From: Buchnera aphidicola (Aphis glycines)
GTDB taxonomy: Bacteria; Pseudomonadota; Gammaproteobacteria; Enterobacterales; Enterobacteriaceae
DNA length: 64,000 nt
Direction of reading: 5' to 3'
Assembly (NCBI RefSeq): GCF_001280225.1
Contig: NZ_CP009253.1
Coordinates: forward strand, 372,001-436,000
Part shown: piece after piece, positions 29,899 through 41,026 of the stretch
Layout of the letters: each line of letters begins with the position of its first letter
Numbering within the stretch: position 1 is the first letter of the stretch
Position numbers and translations under genes: made by a program
Notes under the pieces: generated by a model
Told to the model about the DNA's origin: nothing
The model's database searches: none
What the model saw: the letters and a program-made list of their open reading frames with translations, nothing else

Positions 29899-31698
29899 TT
29901 AAATATTTTTACGACGGAATGAAGACGATTTTATTTCATTTTTAGCAGAATGAGATTGCATTACACGATTTTTATCAAACCTGCGATTAGAATTTGAATC
30001 TTTGCTCAAAATAGATCGATTATATGATTTATTTTGATAATATTTGAAATTTCGAAGTAATTTGATATTTATTGGCTTATTTAAAATTCTTGTTTTCATT
30101 AATTTCTGTAATAATTCTTTAGATAAACCTAAAGGTAATTCAACAATCGAATATGAAGAAAATAATTTGATATTACCAATGTTACGACTATTTATATTTC
30201 CTTCATTAGCAATAGCTCCAACTATATGACGTACTTCAATTCCATCATTACGACCAACTTCAATGCGATATAAATCGATATTCTTTATTTCGTTTCGATC
30301 ACGACGATGCCGAGTATTTCTATTTTCTTCTTGTTTATAATGATTTTTATAAAAGCCTTCTTTATTAGGACGTTTTAATAGATCTTTTTTAATAATTAAA
30401 GGACGACCTCCTTGAGCCATTTTCAATAAAGCTGCTGCAAGAGTTTTAATATCTAGATCGTCAGGAAAATATAATTTATCTAATAAAGACACATATTCAT
30501 TTAAGTCTTTACTTTCAAGTTGTTGTTGTACTTTTTTCGCAAATTGTTGAAGACGTTTTTCGCACAACAATTCAATTCTTGGTAATTGTACTTCTGGAAT
30601 TGATTGATTAATCGTTCGCTCAATATTGCGAAGCAATCTACGCTCACGGTTTTCTACAAATAATAGTGCTCGACCTGCTCGACCTGCTCGACCTGTACGT
30701 CCAATACGATGCACATAAGATTCAGAATCCATAGGAATATCATAATTAATGACAAAACTAATTCGATCAACATCTAAACCACGAGCTGCAACATCTGTTG
30801 CAATTAAAATATCTAATCTACCATTTTTTAAGCGTTCTAAAGTTTGTTCTCTTAAAGCTTGGTTCATATCTCCATTTAACGCCGCACTGTTATATCCATG
30901 TTTCTCTAAAGCTTCGGAAACTTCTAAAGTAGCATTTTTCGTTTTGACAAAAATAATTGTAGCTGAAAATTCTTCTACTTCTAAAAAACGAATTAAAGCA
31001 TCTGTTTTTTTTCCATATACCATCCAATAACTTTGTTTGATATCAGGACGTGTTGTTATATTAGATTTAATTCTTATTTCCTGAGGATCTTTCATAAATC
31101 TTTTAGAAATACGTCGTATAACTTCTGGCATTGTTGCTGAAAATAAAGCAGTTTGATGTTCTTTTGGTATTTTTGACATAATTGTTTCTACATCTTCTAT
31201 AAAACCCATTCTCAACATTTCATCTGCTTCATCTAAAACTAAACCATGTAAATTAGAAAGATTCAGAGTTCCTCTTTTCAAATGATCTAATAATCGACCT
31301 GGAGTTCCTACAACAATTTGTGGGCCTTGCTTTAATGCTCGTAATTGCAATTCATATCGTTGACCTCCGTATAAAGGTAATACATTTACTCCGACCATAT
31401 GTTTAGAAAACATAGAAAAAGCTTCGGCAACTTGAACAGCTAATTCTCTTGTAGGAGCCAAAACTAAAATTTGCGGTGCTTTTAAATTAATTTTTAAATT
31501 ATTCAATAATGGCAATGAAAAAGCAGCTGTTTTTCCGCTACCAGTTTGTGCCATTCCTAATACATCTTTTCCTTTTAAAAGTAACGGAATACAAGCTGCT
31601 TGAATAGGAGATGGTTTAACATATCCCATTTCATTTAAAGATTGAATAATTAAAGGATTTAAACCAAGAAAAGAAAAATTTTTTTCAGTATGAGTCAT
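29899..31698 (-). CDS. deaD: DEAD-box RNA helicase DeaD (CsdA)
   Basis: ATP-dependent RNA helicase for ribosome assembly and mRNA decay at low temperature. The product is 599 aa (E. coli 629). Helicase motifs: the Q motif region [60 protein letters not shown] and [11 protein letters not shown]. The C-terminal RNA-binding domain ([20 protein letters not shown]) is kept, and the basic tail is shortened. In E. coli nlpI lies between pnp and deaD; it is missing here. Confidence 0.96.
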   Translation of the reverse strand: MTHTEKNFSFLGLNPLIIQSLNEMGYVKPSPIQAACIPLLLKGKDVLGMAQTGSGKTAAFSLPLLNNLKINLKAPQILVLAPTRELAVQVAEAFSMFSKHMVGVNVLPLYGGQRYELQLRALKQGPQIVVGTPGRLLDHLKRGTLNLSNLHGLVLDEADEMLRMGFIEDVETIMSKIPKEHQTALFSATMPEVIRRISKRFMKDPQEIRIKSNITTRPDIKQSYWMVYGKKTDALIRFLEVEEFSATIIFVKTKNATLEVSEALEKHGYNSAALNGDMNQALREQTLERLKNGRLDILIATDVAARGLDVDRISFVINYDIPMDSESYVHRIGRTGRAGRAGRALLFVENRERRLLRNIERTINQSIPEVQLPRIELLCEKRLQQFAKKVQQQLESKDLNEYVSLLDKLYFPDDLDIKTLAAALLKMAQGGRPLIIKKDLLKRPNKEGFYKNHYKQEENRNTRHRRDRNEIKNIDLYRIEVGRNDGIEVRHIVGAIANEGNINSRNIGNIKLFSSYSIVELPLGLSKELLQKLMKTRILNKPINIKLLRNFKYYQNKSYNRSILSKDSNSNRRFDKNRVMQSHSAKNEIKSSSFRRKNI

Positions 31699-32063
31699 GC
31701 AATAGATATGCCTTTTAAGTTACATTGGCCAGTCTACATAGCTCATGATGAAAATATATATATTATTTATTTTCATTGAAAAGTGTCAACCGGCTACAAT
31801 TAAATAATCTAATAAATACAATACGAAATAAATAATATTTATTGCTAATGATTAATGAAGATATAACATTAGCAACTAATTGACAATTTTAAAAACAAAG
31901 TATCTATTTATTAGGAAAGAAAATCAACTACAAAAAATAAAAAAATTATTAATTATATATTATATTTCAAATATATTTTTTTAAAAATATAAATTTATAC
32001 TTTATAAAAAAACAAAATTTTTTCTTTTAAAAATCTAAAAATAATGTATTTTAAGTAATTATA
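31699..32063 (-). other. Intergenic stretch between deaD and pnp, nlpI site
   Basis: These 365 bases hold no gene I can recognise. The E. coli neighbour nlpI would be here; no remnant is readable. A 9-bp inverted repeat (TTGCTAATG, 31842-31850, with CATTAGCAA, 31867-31875) lies about 190 bases past the pnp stop and could be a processing or termination hairpin. The rest is AT-rich and probably includes the deaD leader. Confidence 0.5.
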
Positions 32064-34187
32064 TCAGATAAAAATATTATTTATAGATTTATTAGATATA
32101 ATAGAATCTTTTACTTCTTTAATACTTAACCTTAAACGTCCTTGTCTATCAATTTCCAATACCTTTACAGGTATAATTTGATCTAATTTCAAATGATCCG
32201 ACACTTTTTCTACTCTTTTATCAGAAATTTGAGAAATATGCACCAACCCTTCCTTTCCAAAACCTATTGCAATGAAAGCACCAAAATCAACAATACGAGT
32301 GACTTTTCCTGAATAAATACGACCAACTTCAATTTCAGCGGTAATTTCTTCAATTCTACGAATTGCATTTTTTGCTTTCTCTCCGATTGCGGCGGATATT
32401 TTTACTGTTCCATCATCTTCAATTTCAATTATAGTTCCTGTTTCTTCTGTTAACATTCTAATGACAGAACCCCCTTTTCCTATTACATCTTTAATTTTTT
32501 CAGGATTAATTTTAATTGTATGAATTCTTGGTGCAAATTCAGAAATTTCTTTTCTAGGCTGACCTAATGCTTGTTTCATAACATTTAAAATATGTAATCT
32601 AGCAGATTTAGCTTTACTTAAAGCAATATGCATAATCTCATTAGTTATACCTTCTATTTTTATATCCATTTGTAAAGCTGTAATACCTTCTTTAGTACCA
32701 GAAACTTTGAAATCCATATCTCCTAAATGATCTTCATCACCTAAAATATCTGAAAGTAATACATAATTGTCACCTTCTTTTACTAAGCCCATAGATATTC
32801 CAGCTACAGCAGATTTTATTGGAACTCCAGCATCCATTAAAGCTAATGACGCTCCACAAACAGAAGCCATAGAAGACGAACCATTTGATTCAGTTATTTC
32901 AGATACAACTCTAATCGTATATGGAAATGCATCAATTTTCGGCATTACCGCTAATAAACTTCTTTTAGCTAATCGACCATGTCCAATTTCTCTTCTTTTA
33001 GGCGATCCTACTATACCTATCTCTCCTACAGAATAAGGTGGAAAATTATAATGAAATAAAAAATTATCTGTTTTATCACCTAATAATTCATCTAAATTTT
33101 GCGCATCCCGAGATGTTCCTAAAGTAACAGAAACTAAGGATTGTGTTTCACCGCGAGTAAATAAAGCAGAACCATGTGTACGAGGTAAAACACCTGTCCT
33201 CACATCTAATGCTCGAATCATATCCTTTTCTCTTCCATCAATACGATATTCATTATTTAATATACGTTTTCTTACAATATTTTTTTCAATCTTTTGAAAA
33301 ATTTCATCAATTTCACTTACATCTACATTTAAGTTTTCATTAAAAAGTGATTTTACTATATTATCTTTAAGAAAATTTAATTTTTCATGTCTTTCTTGTT
33401 TATTGAATATTAAATAAGCATTACTTATATCTTTTTCAACCAATGTTATAAGTTTAGACTCTAATGTAGTATTAATTTCAGGATAAGATATAATCCAAGG
33501 TAATTTTCTAGCTTCGTTCGATAAAGATCGAATATTATTAATAACAACTTGTTGTTGTTGATGACCAAAAATAATTGCTCCAAGTACTTTTTCTTCACTC
33601 AATATTTTTGATTCCGCTTCTACCATTAAAACAGCATTTTGAGTTCCTGATACAACTAGATCTAAAGAACTAGATTTCATGTCGTCAGTTGTAGGATTTA
33701 ATATATACTGATTATCAATTAAACCTACTCTGGCGGCTCCAACTGGACCATAAAATGGAATCCCAGATAAACTGAGTGCTGCTGAAGCGCCAATAATAGA
33801 AATGATATCAGGATTGATTTGTGGGTTAACTGATACTACTGTGGCAATAATTTGGATTTCATTAAAAAATCCTTTTGGAAATAAAGGTCGAATTGGCCTA
33901 TCAATTAACCGAGCAGTTAGTATTTCATTTTCACTAGGACGACCTTCTCTTCTAAAAAAACCTCCAGGTATCCTACCAACAGCATATGTTCTTTCTTGAT
34001 AATTAACTGTAAGAGGGAAAAATTTTTGACCAGGATGCACTGTTTTATCTCCAACGACAGTAACAAAAACAGCAGTATCATCCATACTTGCCATAATAGC
34101 AGATGTTGCTTGTCGGGCCATTATCCCGGTTTCTAATGTAATTATATGTTGACCATATTGGAATTTTCGTACAATTGGACTCAGCAA
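32064..34187 (-). CDS. pnp: Polynucleotide phosphorylase
   Basis: 3'-5' phosphorolytic exoribonuclease, partner of RNase E in the degradosome. The product is 707 aa (E. coli 711). It has two RNase PH-like domains ([24 protein letters not shown]; and [14 protein letters not shown], then [16 protein letters not shown]), a KH domain ([20 protein letters not shown]) and a C-terminal S1 domain ([16 protein letters not shown]). It is downstream of rpsO as in E. coli, with the rpsO terminator between them. Confidence 0.97.
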   Translation of the reverse strand: MLSPIVRKFQYGQHIITLETGIMARQATSAIMASMDDTAVFVTVVGDKTVHPGQKFFPLTVNYQERTYAVGRIPGGFFRREGRPSENEILTARLIDRPIRPLFPKGFFNEIQIIATVVSVNPQINPDIISIIGASAALSLSGIPFYGPVGAARVGLIDNQYILNPTTDDMKSSSLDLVVSGTQNAVLMVEAESKILSEEKVLGAIIFGHQQQQVVINNIRSLSNEARKLPWIISYPEINTTLESKLITLVEKDISNAYLIFNKQERHEKLNFLKDNIVKSLFNENLNVDVSEIDEIFQKIEKNIVRKRILNNEYRIDGREKDMIRALDVRTGVLPRTHGSALFTRGETQSLVSVTLGTSRDAQNLDELLGDKTDNFLFHYNFPPYSVGEIGIVGSPKRREIGHGRLAKRSLLAVMPKIDAFPYTIRVVSEITESNGSSSMASVCGASLALMDAGVPIKSAVAGISMGLVKEGDNYVLLSDILGDEDHLGDMDFKVSGTKEGITALQMDIKIEGITNEIMHIALSKAKSARLHILNVMKQALGQPRKEISEFAPRIHTIKINPEKIKDVIGKGGSVIRMLTEETGTIIEIEDDGTVKISAAIGEKAKNAIRRIEEITAEIEVGRIYSGKVTRIVDFGAFIAIGFGKEGLVHISQISDKRVEKVSDHLKLDQIIPVKVLEIDRQGRLRLSIKEVKDSIISNKSINNIFI

Positions 34188-34358
34188 AATAATATCCTTA
34201 ATATAAAATTAATTTTTTTATTAATTATAAATTAATTTACTTGAAAAAAAGCATTAATATATTTTATAAAAATTATCTATAAATTATAAATTAAATATTT
34301 ATTTTTAATAATAAATTTATTTTATTATATAGTTAATAAAATATTTTAATGAGATTGT

Positions 34359-34385
34359 AAAAAAAAGGGCCAATCCAAGCCCTTT
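34359..34385 (-). terminator. Intrinsic terminator between rpsO and pnp
   Basis: On the minus strand a 7-bp stem (AAAGGGC with GCCCTTT, 34364-34370 and 34379-34385) and 8-base loop run straight into eight T (34366 to 34359). It sits 76 bases after the rpsO stop, matching the known t1 terminator between rpsO and pnp in E. coli. Some readthrough would supply pnp. Confidence 0.85.
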
Positions 34386-34460
34386 ATAAAAATTTTAAGT
34401 CTAATAAATTAATTAACAAAATTAAAATGTTTTCATAATATGATAATATAAGAAAATTTC

Positions 34461-34730
34461 TTACCGTCTTAAATTCAAATTTTCAATTAATACACTGTAA
34501 TTAGACATATTTTTTTTCTTTAAATAATTTAATAATTTACGACGTTTAGAAACCATATTTAATAAGCCTCTTCGACTGGAATGATCTTTTTTGTGCTGAG
34601 AAAAATGTAATTGTAGATGATTAATTTGGTGTGTTAATAATGCAATTTGAACTTCTGTTTTCCCGCTATCTTTGTTATTTTTTCCGTATTTTAAAATATT
34701 TTCTTTTACGCTTACTGTATCAATAGACAT
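34461..34730 (-). CDS. rpsO: 30S ribosomal protein S15
   Basis: Small-subunit protein binding the 16S central domain. The product is 89 aa from the ATG at 34730 ([12 protein letters not shown]), the same length as E. coli, with GAGGT 6 bases upstream. An in-frame ATG at 34742 lies in front of that ribosome site and is rejected. The family core [16 protein letters not shown] and MVSKRRKLL are intact. It is followed by a terminator and pnp, as in E. coli. Confidence 0.97.
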   Translation of the reverse strand: MSIDTVSVKENILKYGKNNKDSGKTEVQIALLTHQINHLQLHFSQHKKDHSSRRGLLNMVSKRRKLLNYLKKKNMSNYSVLIENLNLRR

Positions 34731-34827
34731 GTTATACCTCATTTATTTTAAATTATGTTAAACTAATATTTTAGTAAAATTATTTCAAAATAATATCATG
34801 CTACTCTTCAGTTGAATAGAAAATAAC

Positions 34828-35748
34828 TTAATTAGTAAATATCGAAATCAATCGATAAGGAATTAATTTCGCTTCAATATAAATTTGTCCTAATCCAATA
34901 AAAACTTTTTTTTCTTTTTCTAACACACGTACTAAACTATTTTTTATATTAGATGTAAAACTAATTTTTTGTCCTAATTTAAAATTATAAGATTCTTTTT
35001 TAGATAGATATACTTTTGGCAAAAAATTAACAGGAGTATCAATAGGCATTAATAAATTATCTAATTTTTTTATATTTTCTTGATGTAATAATTCTTTTAA
35101 ATAGGGTATTGTAACTAATTGAGCACAGGAAAATGACCCGACTTCTGTTCGACGCAAAGAAATAACATGCGCTCCACAACCTAATTTTTCACCGAGATCA
35201 TCAATAAGTGTCCTGATATATGTTCCTTTTGAACAATGTACGTTTAATTTAATTAAATTATTTTTTTTTTCAACAAGAATTAATTTGTATATTTTAACGT
35301 ACCTTATATTACGTGCAATATTAAATCCTTTTCTTGCATATTTATATAATGGAACACCATTATACTTAATTGCTGAGTACATGGGAGGAATTTGATTAAC
35401 TACACCAGTTAATTCTTTTAAAGCATTATATAATTCAAAATATGTAAATGAAATTATTCTTTTTTTCACAATGATTCCGTTAGAATCAAATGTAGATGTT
35501 TTTTCACCTAATTTAGCGACAACATTATATTTTTTATCAGAATCATTTAAATAACAAGCAAACTTTGTACTCTCTCCGAAGCAAACTGGTAATATTCCTG
35601 AAGCTAATGGATCTAAAGTACCGATATAACCTGCTTTTCTAGCATTAAAAATATTTTTTACTTGTTGCAAAGCATGATTAGATGATATTCCTATAGGTTT
35701 ATCTATTAATAAAAAACCATTAATATTACGTTGTTTATCAAAAAACAT
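34828..35748 (-). CDS. truB: tRNA pseudouridine(55) synthase TruB
   Basis: Makes pseudouridine 55 in the T-loop of nearly all tRNAs. The product is 306 aa (E. coli 314). The catalytic Asp is in GYIGTLDPLASGILPV. Other family segments are GFLLIDKPIGISS, PPMYSAIKYNGVPLYKYAR and CSKGTYIRTLIDDLG. It starts 4 bases after the rbfA stop, so the two are translationally coupled within the nusA-infB-rbfA-truB operon. Confidence 0.95.
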   Translation of the reverse strand: MFFDKQRNINGFLLIDKPIGISSNHALQQVKNIFNARKAGYIGTLDPLASGILPVCFGESTKFACYLNDSDKKYNVVAKLGEKTSTFDSNGIIVKKRIISFTYFELYNALKELTGVVNQIPPMYSAIKYNGVPLYKYARKGFNIARNIRYVKIYKLILVEKKNNLIKLNVHCSKGTYIRTLIDDLGEKLGCGAHVISLRRTEVGSFSCAQLVTIPYLKELLHQENIKKLDNLLMPIDTPVNFLPKVYLSKKESYNFKLGQKISFTSNIKNSLVRVLEKEKKVFIGLGQIYIEAKLIPYRLISIFTN

Positions 35749-35752
35749 TGAA

Positions 35753-36133
35753 CTATTCCTTGTCAGATAAGATTTTTTTTTGTGTCAATTGATTTAATAA
35801 TAAAGAAATTCTATTACCTTTTATAAAAGAATCATCATGATAAAAAACAATCTTTGGTATAATTCTTAATGTTAATTTTTTACATAATAATTTACGAATA
35901 TAACCAGATGCTTTGTTTAATGAAGTTAATAATTTCTTTATACTTAATTTATTATCTATTTCTAAGCAACTAAAAAATACTTGAGCATATGACAAATCTG
36001 TAGATACAACAACTTCAGATATCGTGATAATAGTTTTAAAACGCGGGTCTCTAAGAAAATACTGTATAATAATCGAAATTGTTTTTTGTAATTCTTGAGA
36101 TATTTTAGAAGATCGACTAAATGATTTTTCCAT
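35753..36133 (-). CDS. rbfA: Ribosome-binding factor A
   Basis: Helps mature the 16S 5' end and assemble the 30S subunit, with a cold-shock role. The product is 126 aa (E. coli 133). It is a single KH-type domain: EKSFSRSSKISQELQ, DPRFKTIITISEVVVSTDLSYAQVFFS, and RIIPKIVFYHDDSF. It lies between infB (60 bases away) and truB (4 bases), the conserved order. Overlapping open frames in the same region are shadows. Confidence 0.93.
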   Translation of the reverse strand: MEKSFSRSSKISQELQKTISIIIQYFLRDPRFKTIITISEVVVSTDLSYAQVFFSCLEIDNKLSIKKLLTSLNKASGYIRKLLCKKLTLRIIPKIVFYHDDSFIKGNRISLLLNQLTQKKILSDKE

Positions 36134-36192
36134 GTTTTTATTACCAATATTTATATATATATAAAAATATAAATTTATTTTTAAATATTAAT

Positions 36193-38787
36193 TTACAAAG
36201 TTCTTTTCACCTCTTTCAATTCAAATACTTCTATATGATCCATAATTTTTATATCATTAAAATTTTTTACTCCAATTCCACATTCCATACCATTTCGAAC
36301 TTCATTAACATCTTCTTTAAAACGACGCAAAGACTCTAAATCGCCTTCATAAATCACTATGTTATTTCTAAGTATACGAATTGGATTATTTTTTTTAATA
36401 ATACCATCAATTACCATACATCCTGCAATCAATCCAAATTTAGGTGATTTAAATATGTTTCGTACTTCTGCTAAACCAATTATATTTTGTTTATATTCAG
36501 GGGATAGTAATCCTGTCATAGCAGATTGCACTTCATTGATCAAATCATAAATAACAGAATAATAACGTAGATCTAAATGTTCCATTTCAATGATTTTTTT
36601 TGCAGAAACATCCGCTCTAACATTAAATCCTAAAATAATAGCGTTTGATGCTAATGCTAGTGCAGCATCTGTTTCTGTAATGCCTCCGATACCTGATCCT
36701 ATGATATTAATTTTTACTTCATTAGTAGATAACTTTAATAAAGCTCCAGAAATAGCTTCTAAAGAACCTTGAATATCAGATTTAATAATAACTTTTAATT
36801 CTGAGAAACAAGATTTTTTAATATTATCAAACATATTATCAAGGCTTAATCTATTCTGCTTTGCTAATTTTAATTCACGAGATTTATTTTGACGATAATA
36901 TGCGACTTCTTTAGCTTTTTTTTCATCACGAACTACAGTTACTTGATCACCAGCAAAAGGGACTTTGGACAAGCCTAAAACTTCTACAGGAATAGAAGGT
37001 CCTGCGTTTTTTAATATTGTTCCATTTTCATTACGCAATGATTTAATACGACCGTATTCTAAACCACATAATATTACATCTCCTTTTTTTAAATTTCCTT
37101 TTTGAACTAATACAGTTGCTATTGGTCCTCGTCCTTTATCAAGAAAAGATTCTATTACAATACCTTCTGCCATACCAGTGGATATTGCTTTTAATTCTAA
37201 CATTTCTGATTGTAATAAAATTGTATTCAATAACATATCTATACCTTGTCCAGTTTTTGCAGATATAGAAACAAATATATTTTCACCGCCCCATTCTTCT
37301 GAAACAATATTGTATTTCGTTAAATCATTTTTAATTTGATTAATATCAGAATCTATTTTGTCTATTTTATTCACTGCAACAATAATTGGTACATTAGCTT
37401 CTTTTGCATGCTGAATAGCTTCAATAGTTTGTGGTTTTACTCCATCATCAGCAGCAACTACTAATATAACAATATCGGTTAATTTGACTCCACGAGCACG
37501 CATTCCAGTAAAAGCTGAATGACCTGGTGTATCTAAAAAAGTAATTGATCCTAATTTTGTTTTAACATGATAAGCACCAATATTTTGCGTGATACCACCT
37601 GCTTCATTAAATGCTATTTTAGTAGATCGAATACAATCTAACAACGATGTTTTACCATGATCTACATGACCCATTATAGTAACTACTGGCGATCTTATAA
37701 TAGATTTAGAATTTCCTAAATCACGATCTTGCATAATCAATTCTTCTAATTTATTTTCTTTATGTAAAATAACTTTGTGACCCATTTCTTCTGCAATTAA
37801 CTGTGCGGTGTCTTGATCAAGTGTTTGATTGATCGTTCCTATAATACCCATATTCATCATATTTTTAATTACTTCAGAGCTTTTTACTGCCATTTTATTA
37901 GCTAACTCAAAAACTGTAATAGTGCTATTAATGATCACATCTCTATTAATAAAAGATTTAGGCTTTTTAAACACTTGTTGTAATAAAATAGACTTATTTT
38001 TTTGTTTAAAATTTTTTTTATTTTTATGAATTCGATGATCTTCTTTTTTACTGTTTATATTAGTATTTTGTTTGTTATTTTTCTTTGGACGATAATTTTT
38101 TAAATTTCGATTATAATTTTTTTTATTTTTCTCAACTTCATTATTATTTTCATCATTTTCTATATTACGAGAATTAAAGAATGTAGTTAAATGGTAATCT
38201 TTTTTTTCGTCATAAAATTTTTTATGTATTACATTTTCTCTTATTATTTTTTTTGAACTTGATGAATTTTTATTCAAATCGAAGTTTTTTTTTGAAACTT
38301 TATTTTTTTCATTTTTTTGAAGATGATGAGCATGATTTAATAGGTTTACTTTATTTGAAACATTTTTATCAGATTTATTTTTTAATGCAAGATTGATATT
38401 TTTTTTAAAATTATATTCTTTTGCATTTTTTTTTGAAAAATTTTTCTCTTTATTTTGAAATAATTGTTTATCTTTTAACAAATTTTGCACATCTGATGCC
38501 ATATTTGTTGTATATGTTCTTTGTTTTCTAACTTCTACTTGAACAGATTTATTTTTCCCTCCTGCTAAAGGCACATTTAAAGTACTACGAGTTTTTCTTT
38601 GTAAAATAAAAGTATTGTTAGAAATGTTTTCTTTTCTTTTTAAATATTTTAACAAAAAATTTTTCTCTGAAATATTAATAAAATCATTTTCGTTTTTAAC
38701 AATTCCAATTTCAGAAAAATTTTTTATTAACTCTTTTATTGATATTCCAATTTCATTAGATAATACTTTTAAACTCATATCAATCAT
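36193..38787 (-). CDS. infB: Translation initiation factor IF-2
   Basis: GTPase that brings fMet-tRNA to the 30S subunit. The product is 864 aa (E. coli 890). The start is the ATG at 38787 with AGGA 8 bases upstream. An N-terminal IF2 helical domain ([16 protein letters not shown]) is followed by a very Lys/Asn-rich linker (about residues 70-280) and a second IF2_N domain. The G domain has [27 protein letters not shown] and VNKID. Domains II-IV end in the C2 fMet-binding domain. The gene follows nusA with a 15-base gap. Confidence 0.97.
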   Translation of the reverse strand: MIDMSLKVLSNEIGISIKELIKNFSEIGIVKNENDFINISEKNFLLKYLKRKENISNNTFILQRKTRSTLNVPLAGGKNKSVQVEVRKQRTYTTNMASDVQNLLKDKQLFQNKEKNFSKKNAKEYNFKKNINLALKNKSDKNVSNKVNLLNHAHHLQKNEKNKVSKKNFDLNKNSSSSKKIIRENVIHKKFYDEKKDYHLTTFFNSRNIENDENNNEVEKNKKNYNRNLKNYRPKKNNKQNTNINSKKEDHRIHKNKKNFKQKNKSILLQQVFKKPKSFINRDVIINSTITVFELANKMAVKSSEVIKNMMNMGIIGTINQTLDQDTAQLIAEEMGHKVILHKENKLEELIMQDRDLGNSKSIIRSPVVTIMGHVDHGKTSLLDCIRSTKIAFNEAGGITQNIGAYHVKTKLGSITFLDTPGHSAFTGMRARGVKLTDIVILVVAADDGVKPQTIEAIQHAKEANVPIIVAVNKIDKIDSDINQIKNDLTKYNIVSEEWGGENIFVSISAKTGQGIDMLLNTILLQSEMLELKAISTGMAEGIVIESFLDKGRGPIATVLVQKGNLKKGDVILCGLEYGRIKSLRNENGTILKNAGPSIPVEVLGLSKVPFAGDQVTVVRDEKKAKEVAYYRQNKSRELKLAKQNRLSLDNMFDNIKKSCFSELKVIIKSDIQGSLEAISGALLKLSTNEVKINIIGSGIGGITETDAALALASNAIILGFNVRADVSAKKIIEMEHLDLRYYSVIYDLINEVQSAMTGLLSPEYKQNIIGLAEVRNIFKSPKFGLIAGCMVIDGIIKKNNPIRILRNNIVIYEGDLESLRRFKEDVNEVRNGMECGIGVKNFNDIKIMDHIEVFELKEVKRTL

Positions 38788-38802
38788 ACTATTTTCCTAT
38801 TA

Positions 38803-40290
38803 TTAGACTTTATTATCAAACCAACAAATATTACGAGCAGTCATAATTAACATACCAGCTTTTTCAGCATTCAAATTTTCAATATCAATTAAATCATCTA
38901 CTCCTTGATCAGCTAGTTGTTCTAAAGTAAATATATTCTTTTCAGCTAATTTTAAAGCTAAGATTTCATTCATACCCTCTATATTCAAAAGTTGTTTTTC
39001 TGTTTGTTTTTTATGAATCATGGTTTTTTGATCTAATTTAATTAGATTTAATCCATTTTGTGCGCATTCTCGAACTAACTTTACTTCTTCTTCAGTCAAG
39101 TCATTAATTAATGATAGTTCATCGATTGGTACATAAGCTAATTCTTCAAGAGAAGAAAAACCTTCTTTAACTAAAATTTTAATAATTCTTTCAGAAACAT
39201 TTAAATATTTTTTAAAAATATTAAATGCAGCAGATGCCTCTTCTTTATGCTTAATGCGCAAATCTTCTGTCGTCATTACATTAAGTTCCCACCCACTAAT
39301 TTGAGAAGCTAAACGAACATTTTGACCATTTCTACCAATAGCTTGAGCTAAATTACTAGAATCTACAGCAATATCCATTGTGTGACGATCTTCATCCACT
39401 ATAATAGATGTCACATCTGCAGGAGCCATTGCGTTAATAACAAATTGAGCTGGATTATCATTCCATAGAATAATATCAATACGTTCTCCGCACAATTCAC
39501 TAGATACTGCTTGCACTCGAGCACCTCTCATACCTACACATGCACCTACTGGGTCAATGCGTTTATCATTAGTTTTTACTGCAATTTTAGCACGAGACCC
39601 AGGATCACGTGCAGCTGCTTTAATTTCAATAATTTCTTCACCAATTTCAGGTACTTCTATGCGAAACAATTCTATAAGCATTTCAGTTTTTGAACGACTC
39701 ACGAATAACTGAGTACCACGAGCTTCAGGATATACCCCATACAAAATACCACGAATACGATCTCCAGGGCGAAAATTTTCTCTAGGTAACATACCTTCTT
39801 TTAAAATAATAGCTTCAGCATTATTGCCTAAATCTAATATAAGATTATCTCTATTAATTTTTTTCACCACACCAATAACAATCTGTCCAATATATTGTCG
39901 AAATTGGTCAACTAACATAGCACGTTCTGCTTCACGTACTTTTTGAACGATCACTTGTTTAGCAGTTTGTGTTGTAATACGATCAAAATTAACCGAATCA
40001 ATTTTATCTTCTATATAATCATTAAGCTTGACTTTATCGCCTTCAAAACAAGCTGCTGCTAAAGTAATTTCTTTTGTTGGGTGATTTACAATATCTACTA
40101 CCATCCATCGTCTAAAAGTACTAAAATTTCCAGTTTTACGATTAATACTAACTCGTACATCAATTTCTTGTTCATGTTTTTTCTTTGTAGCTGTTGCTAA
40201 TGCTACTTCTAAAGCTTCAAAAATTTTTTCACGTGGTAGTGATTTTTCATTAGATACAGCTTCTACAACAGCTAATATTTCTTTATTCAT
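38803..40290 (-). CDS. nusA: Transcription termination/antitermination factor NusA
   Basis: RNA polymerase-binding factor that modulates pausing, termination and antitermination. The product is 495 aa from the ATG at 40290 ([20 protein letters not shown], as in E. coli, also 495), with AGAGG upstream. An in-frame ATG at 40368 would run through a terminator hairpin and is rejected. Domain order: N-terminal RNAP-binding, S1, KH1 and KH2 ([31 protein letters not shown]), then two acidic repeat domains ending ARNICWF. E. coli rimP (yhbC) and metY upstream are both missing here. Confidence 0.97.
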   Translation of the reverse strand: MNKEILAVVEAVSNEKSLPREKIFEALEVALATATKKKHEQEIDVRVSINRKTGNFSTFRRWMVVDIVNHPTKEITLAAACFEGDKVKLNDYIEDKIDSVNFDRITTQTAKQVIVQKVREAERAMLVDQFRQYIGQIVIGVVKKINRDNLILDLGNNAEAIILKEGMLPRENFRPGDRIRGILYGVYPEARGTQLFVSRSKTEMLIELFRIEVPEIGEEIIEIKAAARDPGSRAKIAVKTNDKRIDPVGACVGMRGARVQAVSSELCGERIDIILWNDNPAQFVINAMAPADVTSIIVDEDRHTMDIAVDSSNLAQAIGRNGQNVRLASQISGWELNVMTTEDLRIKHKEEASAAFNIFKKYLNVSERIIKILVKEGFSSLEELAYVPIDELSLINDLTEEEVKLVRECAQNGLNLIKLDQKTMIHKKQTEKQLLNIEGMNEILALKLAEKNIFTLEQLADQGVDDLIDIENLNAEKAGMLIMTARNICWFDNKV

Positions 40291-40330
40291 TTTAATAAGC
40301 CTCTGAATAAATATTTTTAAACACTCTAAT

Positions 40331-40356
40331 AAAAAACCCCGAAAATTCGGGGTTTT
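40331..40356 (-). terminator. Strong intrinsic terminator 40 bases before nusA
   Basis: An 11-bp perfect stem (AAAACCCCGAA, 40333-40343, with TTCGGGGTTTT, 40346-40356) and, on the minus strand, a run of six T. It separates the secG-tRNA-Leu unit from nusA. It leaves only about 40 bases before the nusA ATG, so the nusA promoter would have to overlap the hairpin, or nusA depends on readthrough. Confidence 0.88.
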
Positions 40357-40431
40357 AAGTAATACCACCCTATTTTAATATAAAATTTTATTAATATTTT
40401 ATACGAAATATTTTGATATTTTTCAAATAAA

Positions 40432-40513
40432 TACCGAGGACGGGACTTGAACCCATACGCCGTAAAGCACTATCTCCTCAAGATAGCGTGTCTACCAATT
40501 TCACCACCTCGGT
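40432..40513 (-). tRNA. leuU: tRNA-Leu (anticodon GAG)
   Basis: An 82-base class II tRNA reading CUC/CUU codons. The acceptor stem is ACCGAGG with CCTCGGT. The anticodon stem-loop is CTATC TTGAGGA GATAG, giving GAG. A long variable arm (near 40460-40470) and a T arm with GGTTCAAGTCC are visible. The CCA end is not encoded. It lies downstream of secG, as leuU does in E. coli. Confidence 0.96.
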
Positions 40514-40569
40514 TCATATATAATATTTATTATTATAGTTTAAAACATTTTAATACTTATAATTTAAAA

Positions 40570-40899
40570 TCAATTAGGTATTTCAGTGTTTAATATGTTA
40601 TCTTTTTTTAAAGTTAATCTTTCTTCATTTAAGGTTGTATCGTAATTTTCAAATAAATTGAAATTTATTTTTTTATCATTAATATTACACAAAATAAGAC
40701 TGATGATTAAAAATAAACAGGCACATAATCCAATGATATTTGTTGTAAAACTATTACCTCGAAAACTATTGAATAGTTTGTTATTAGTAGATATATTTGA
40801 ATGCGCAATATTACTTACATTTTTCCCCGGTTGTAACAAAATAAAAAAATTTAAACAAATAGAAATAAAGATCAAAAAAACTAAAAAAAATAAATACAT
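40570..40899 (-). CDS. secG: Protein translocase subunit SecG
   Basis: Small inner-membrane partner of SecYE that helps the SecA cycle. The product is 109 aa (E. coli 110). Two hydrophobic segments (about residues 1-21 and 53-72, GLCACLFLIISLIL) flank a polar loop with LLQPGK (E. coli LQQGKG). The C-terminus ends NTEIPN, close to the E. coli TSDIPN. It lies between glmM and tRNA-Leu in the E. coli order. Confidence 0.92.
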   Translation of the reverse strand: MYLFFLVFLIFISICLNFFILLQPGKNVSNIAHSNISTNNKLFNSFRGNSFTTNIIGLCACLFLIISLILCNINDKKINFNLFENYDTTLNEERLTLKKDNILNTEIPN

Positions 40900-41026
40900 A
40901 AAAAAATAGTTTTCCTTTGTATATAATTAAAATAATAGATAACTGCTATTTTATCAAAAAAAAATTTAATTAAAATTTATACATACTTGATAATGTTTTA
41001 TAAAAAAACAATATTTTACATGGTAG

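Noticed and set aside
35962-36147. Small minus-strand ORF in another frame of rbfA
   Set aside because: Fully inside rbfA and its leader, without independent support.
36121-36339. Plus-strand ORF across the rbfA-infB gap
   Set aside because: Antisense to the infB end, Phe/Tyr/Ile-rich from AT bias, and with no homology.
40291-40368. ATG 40368 as the start of nusA
   Set aside because: The extension would be coded by the terminator hairpin; the ATG at 40290 matches the E. coli N-terminus and has a good ribosome site.
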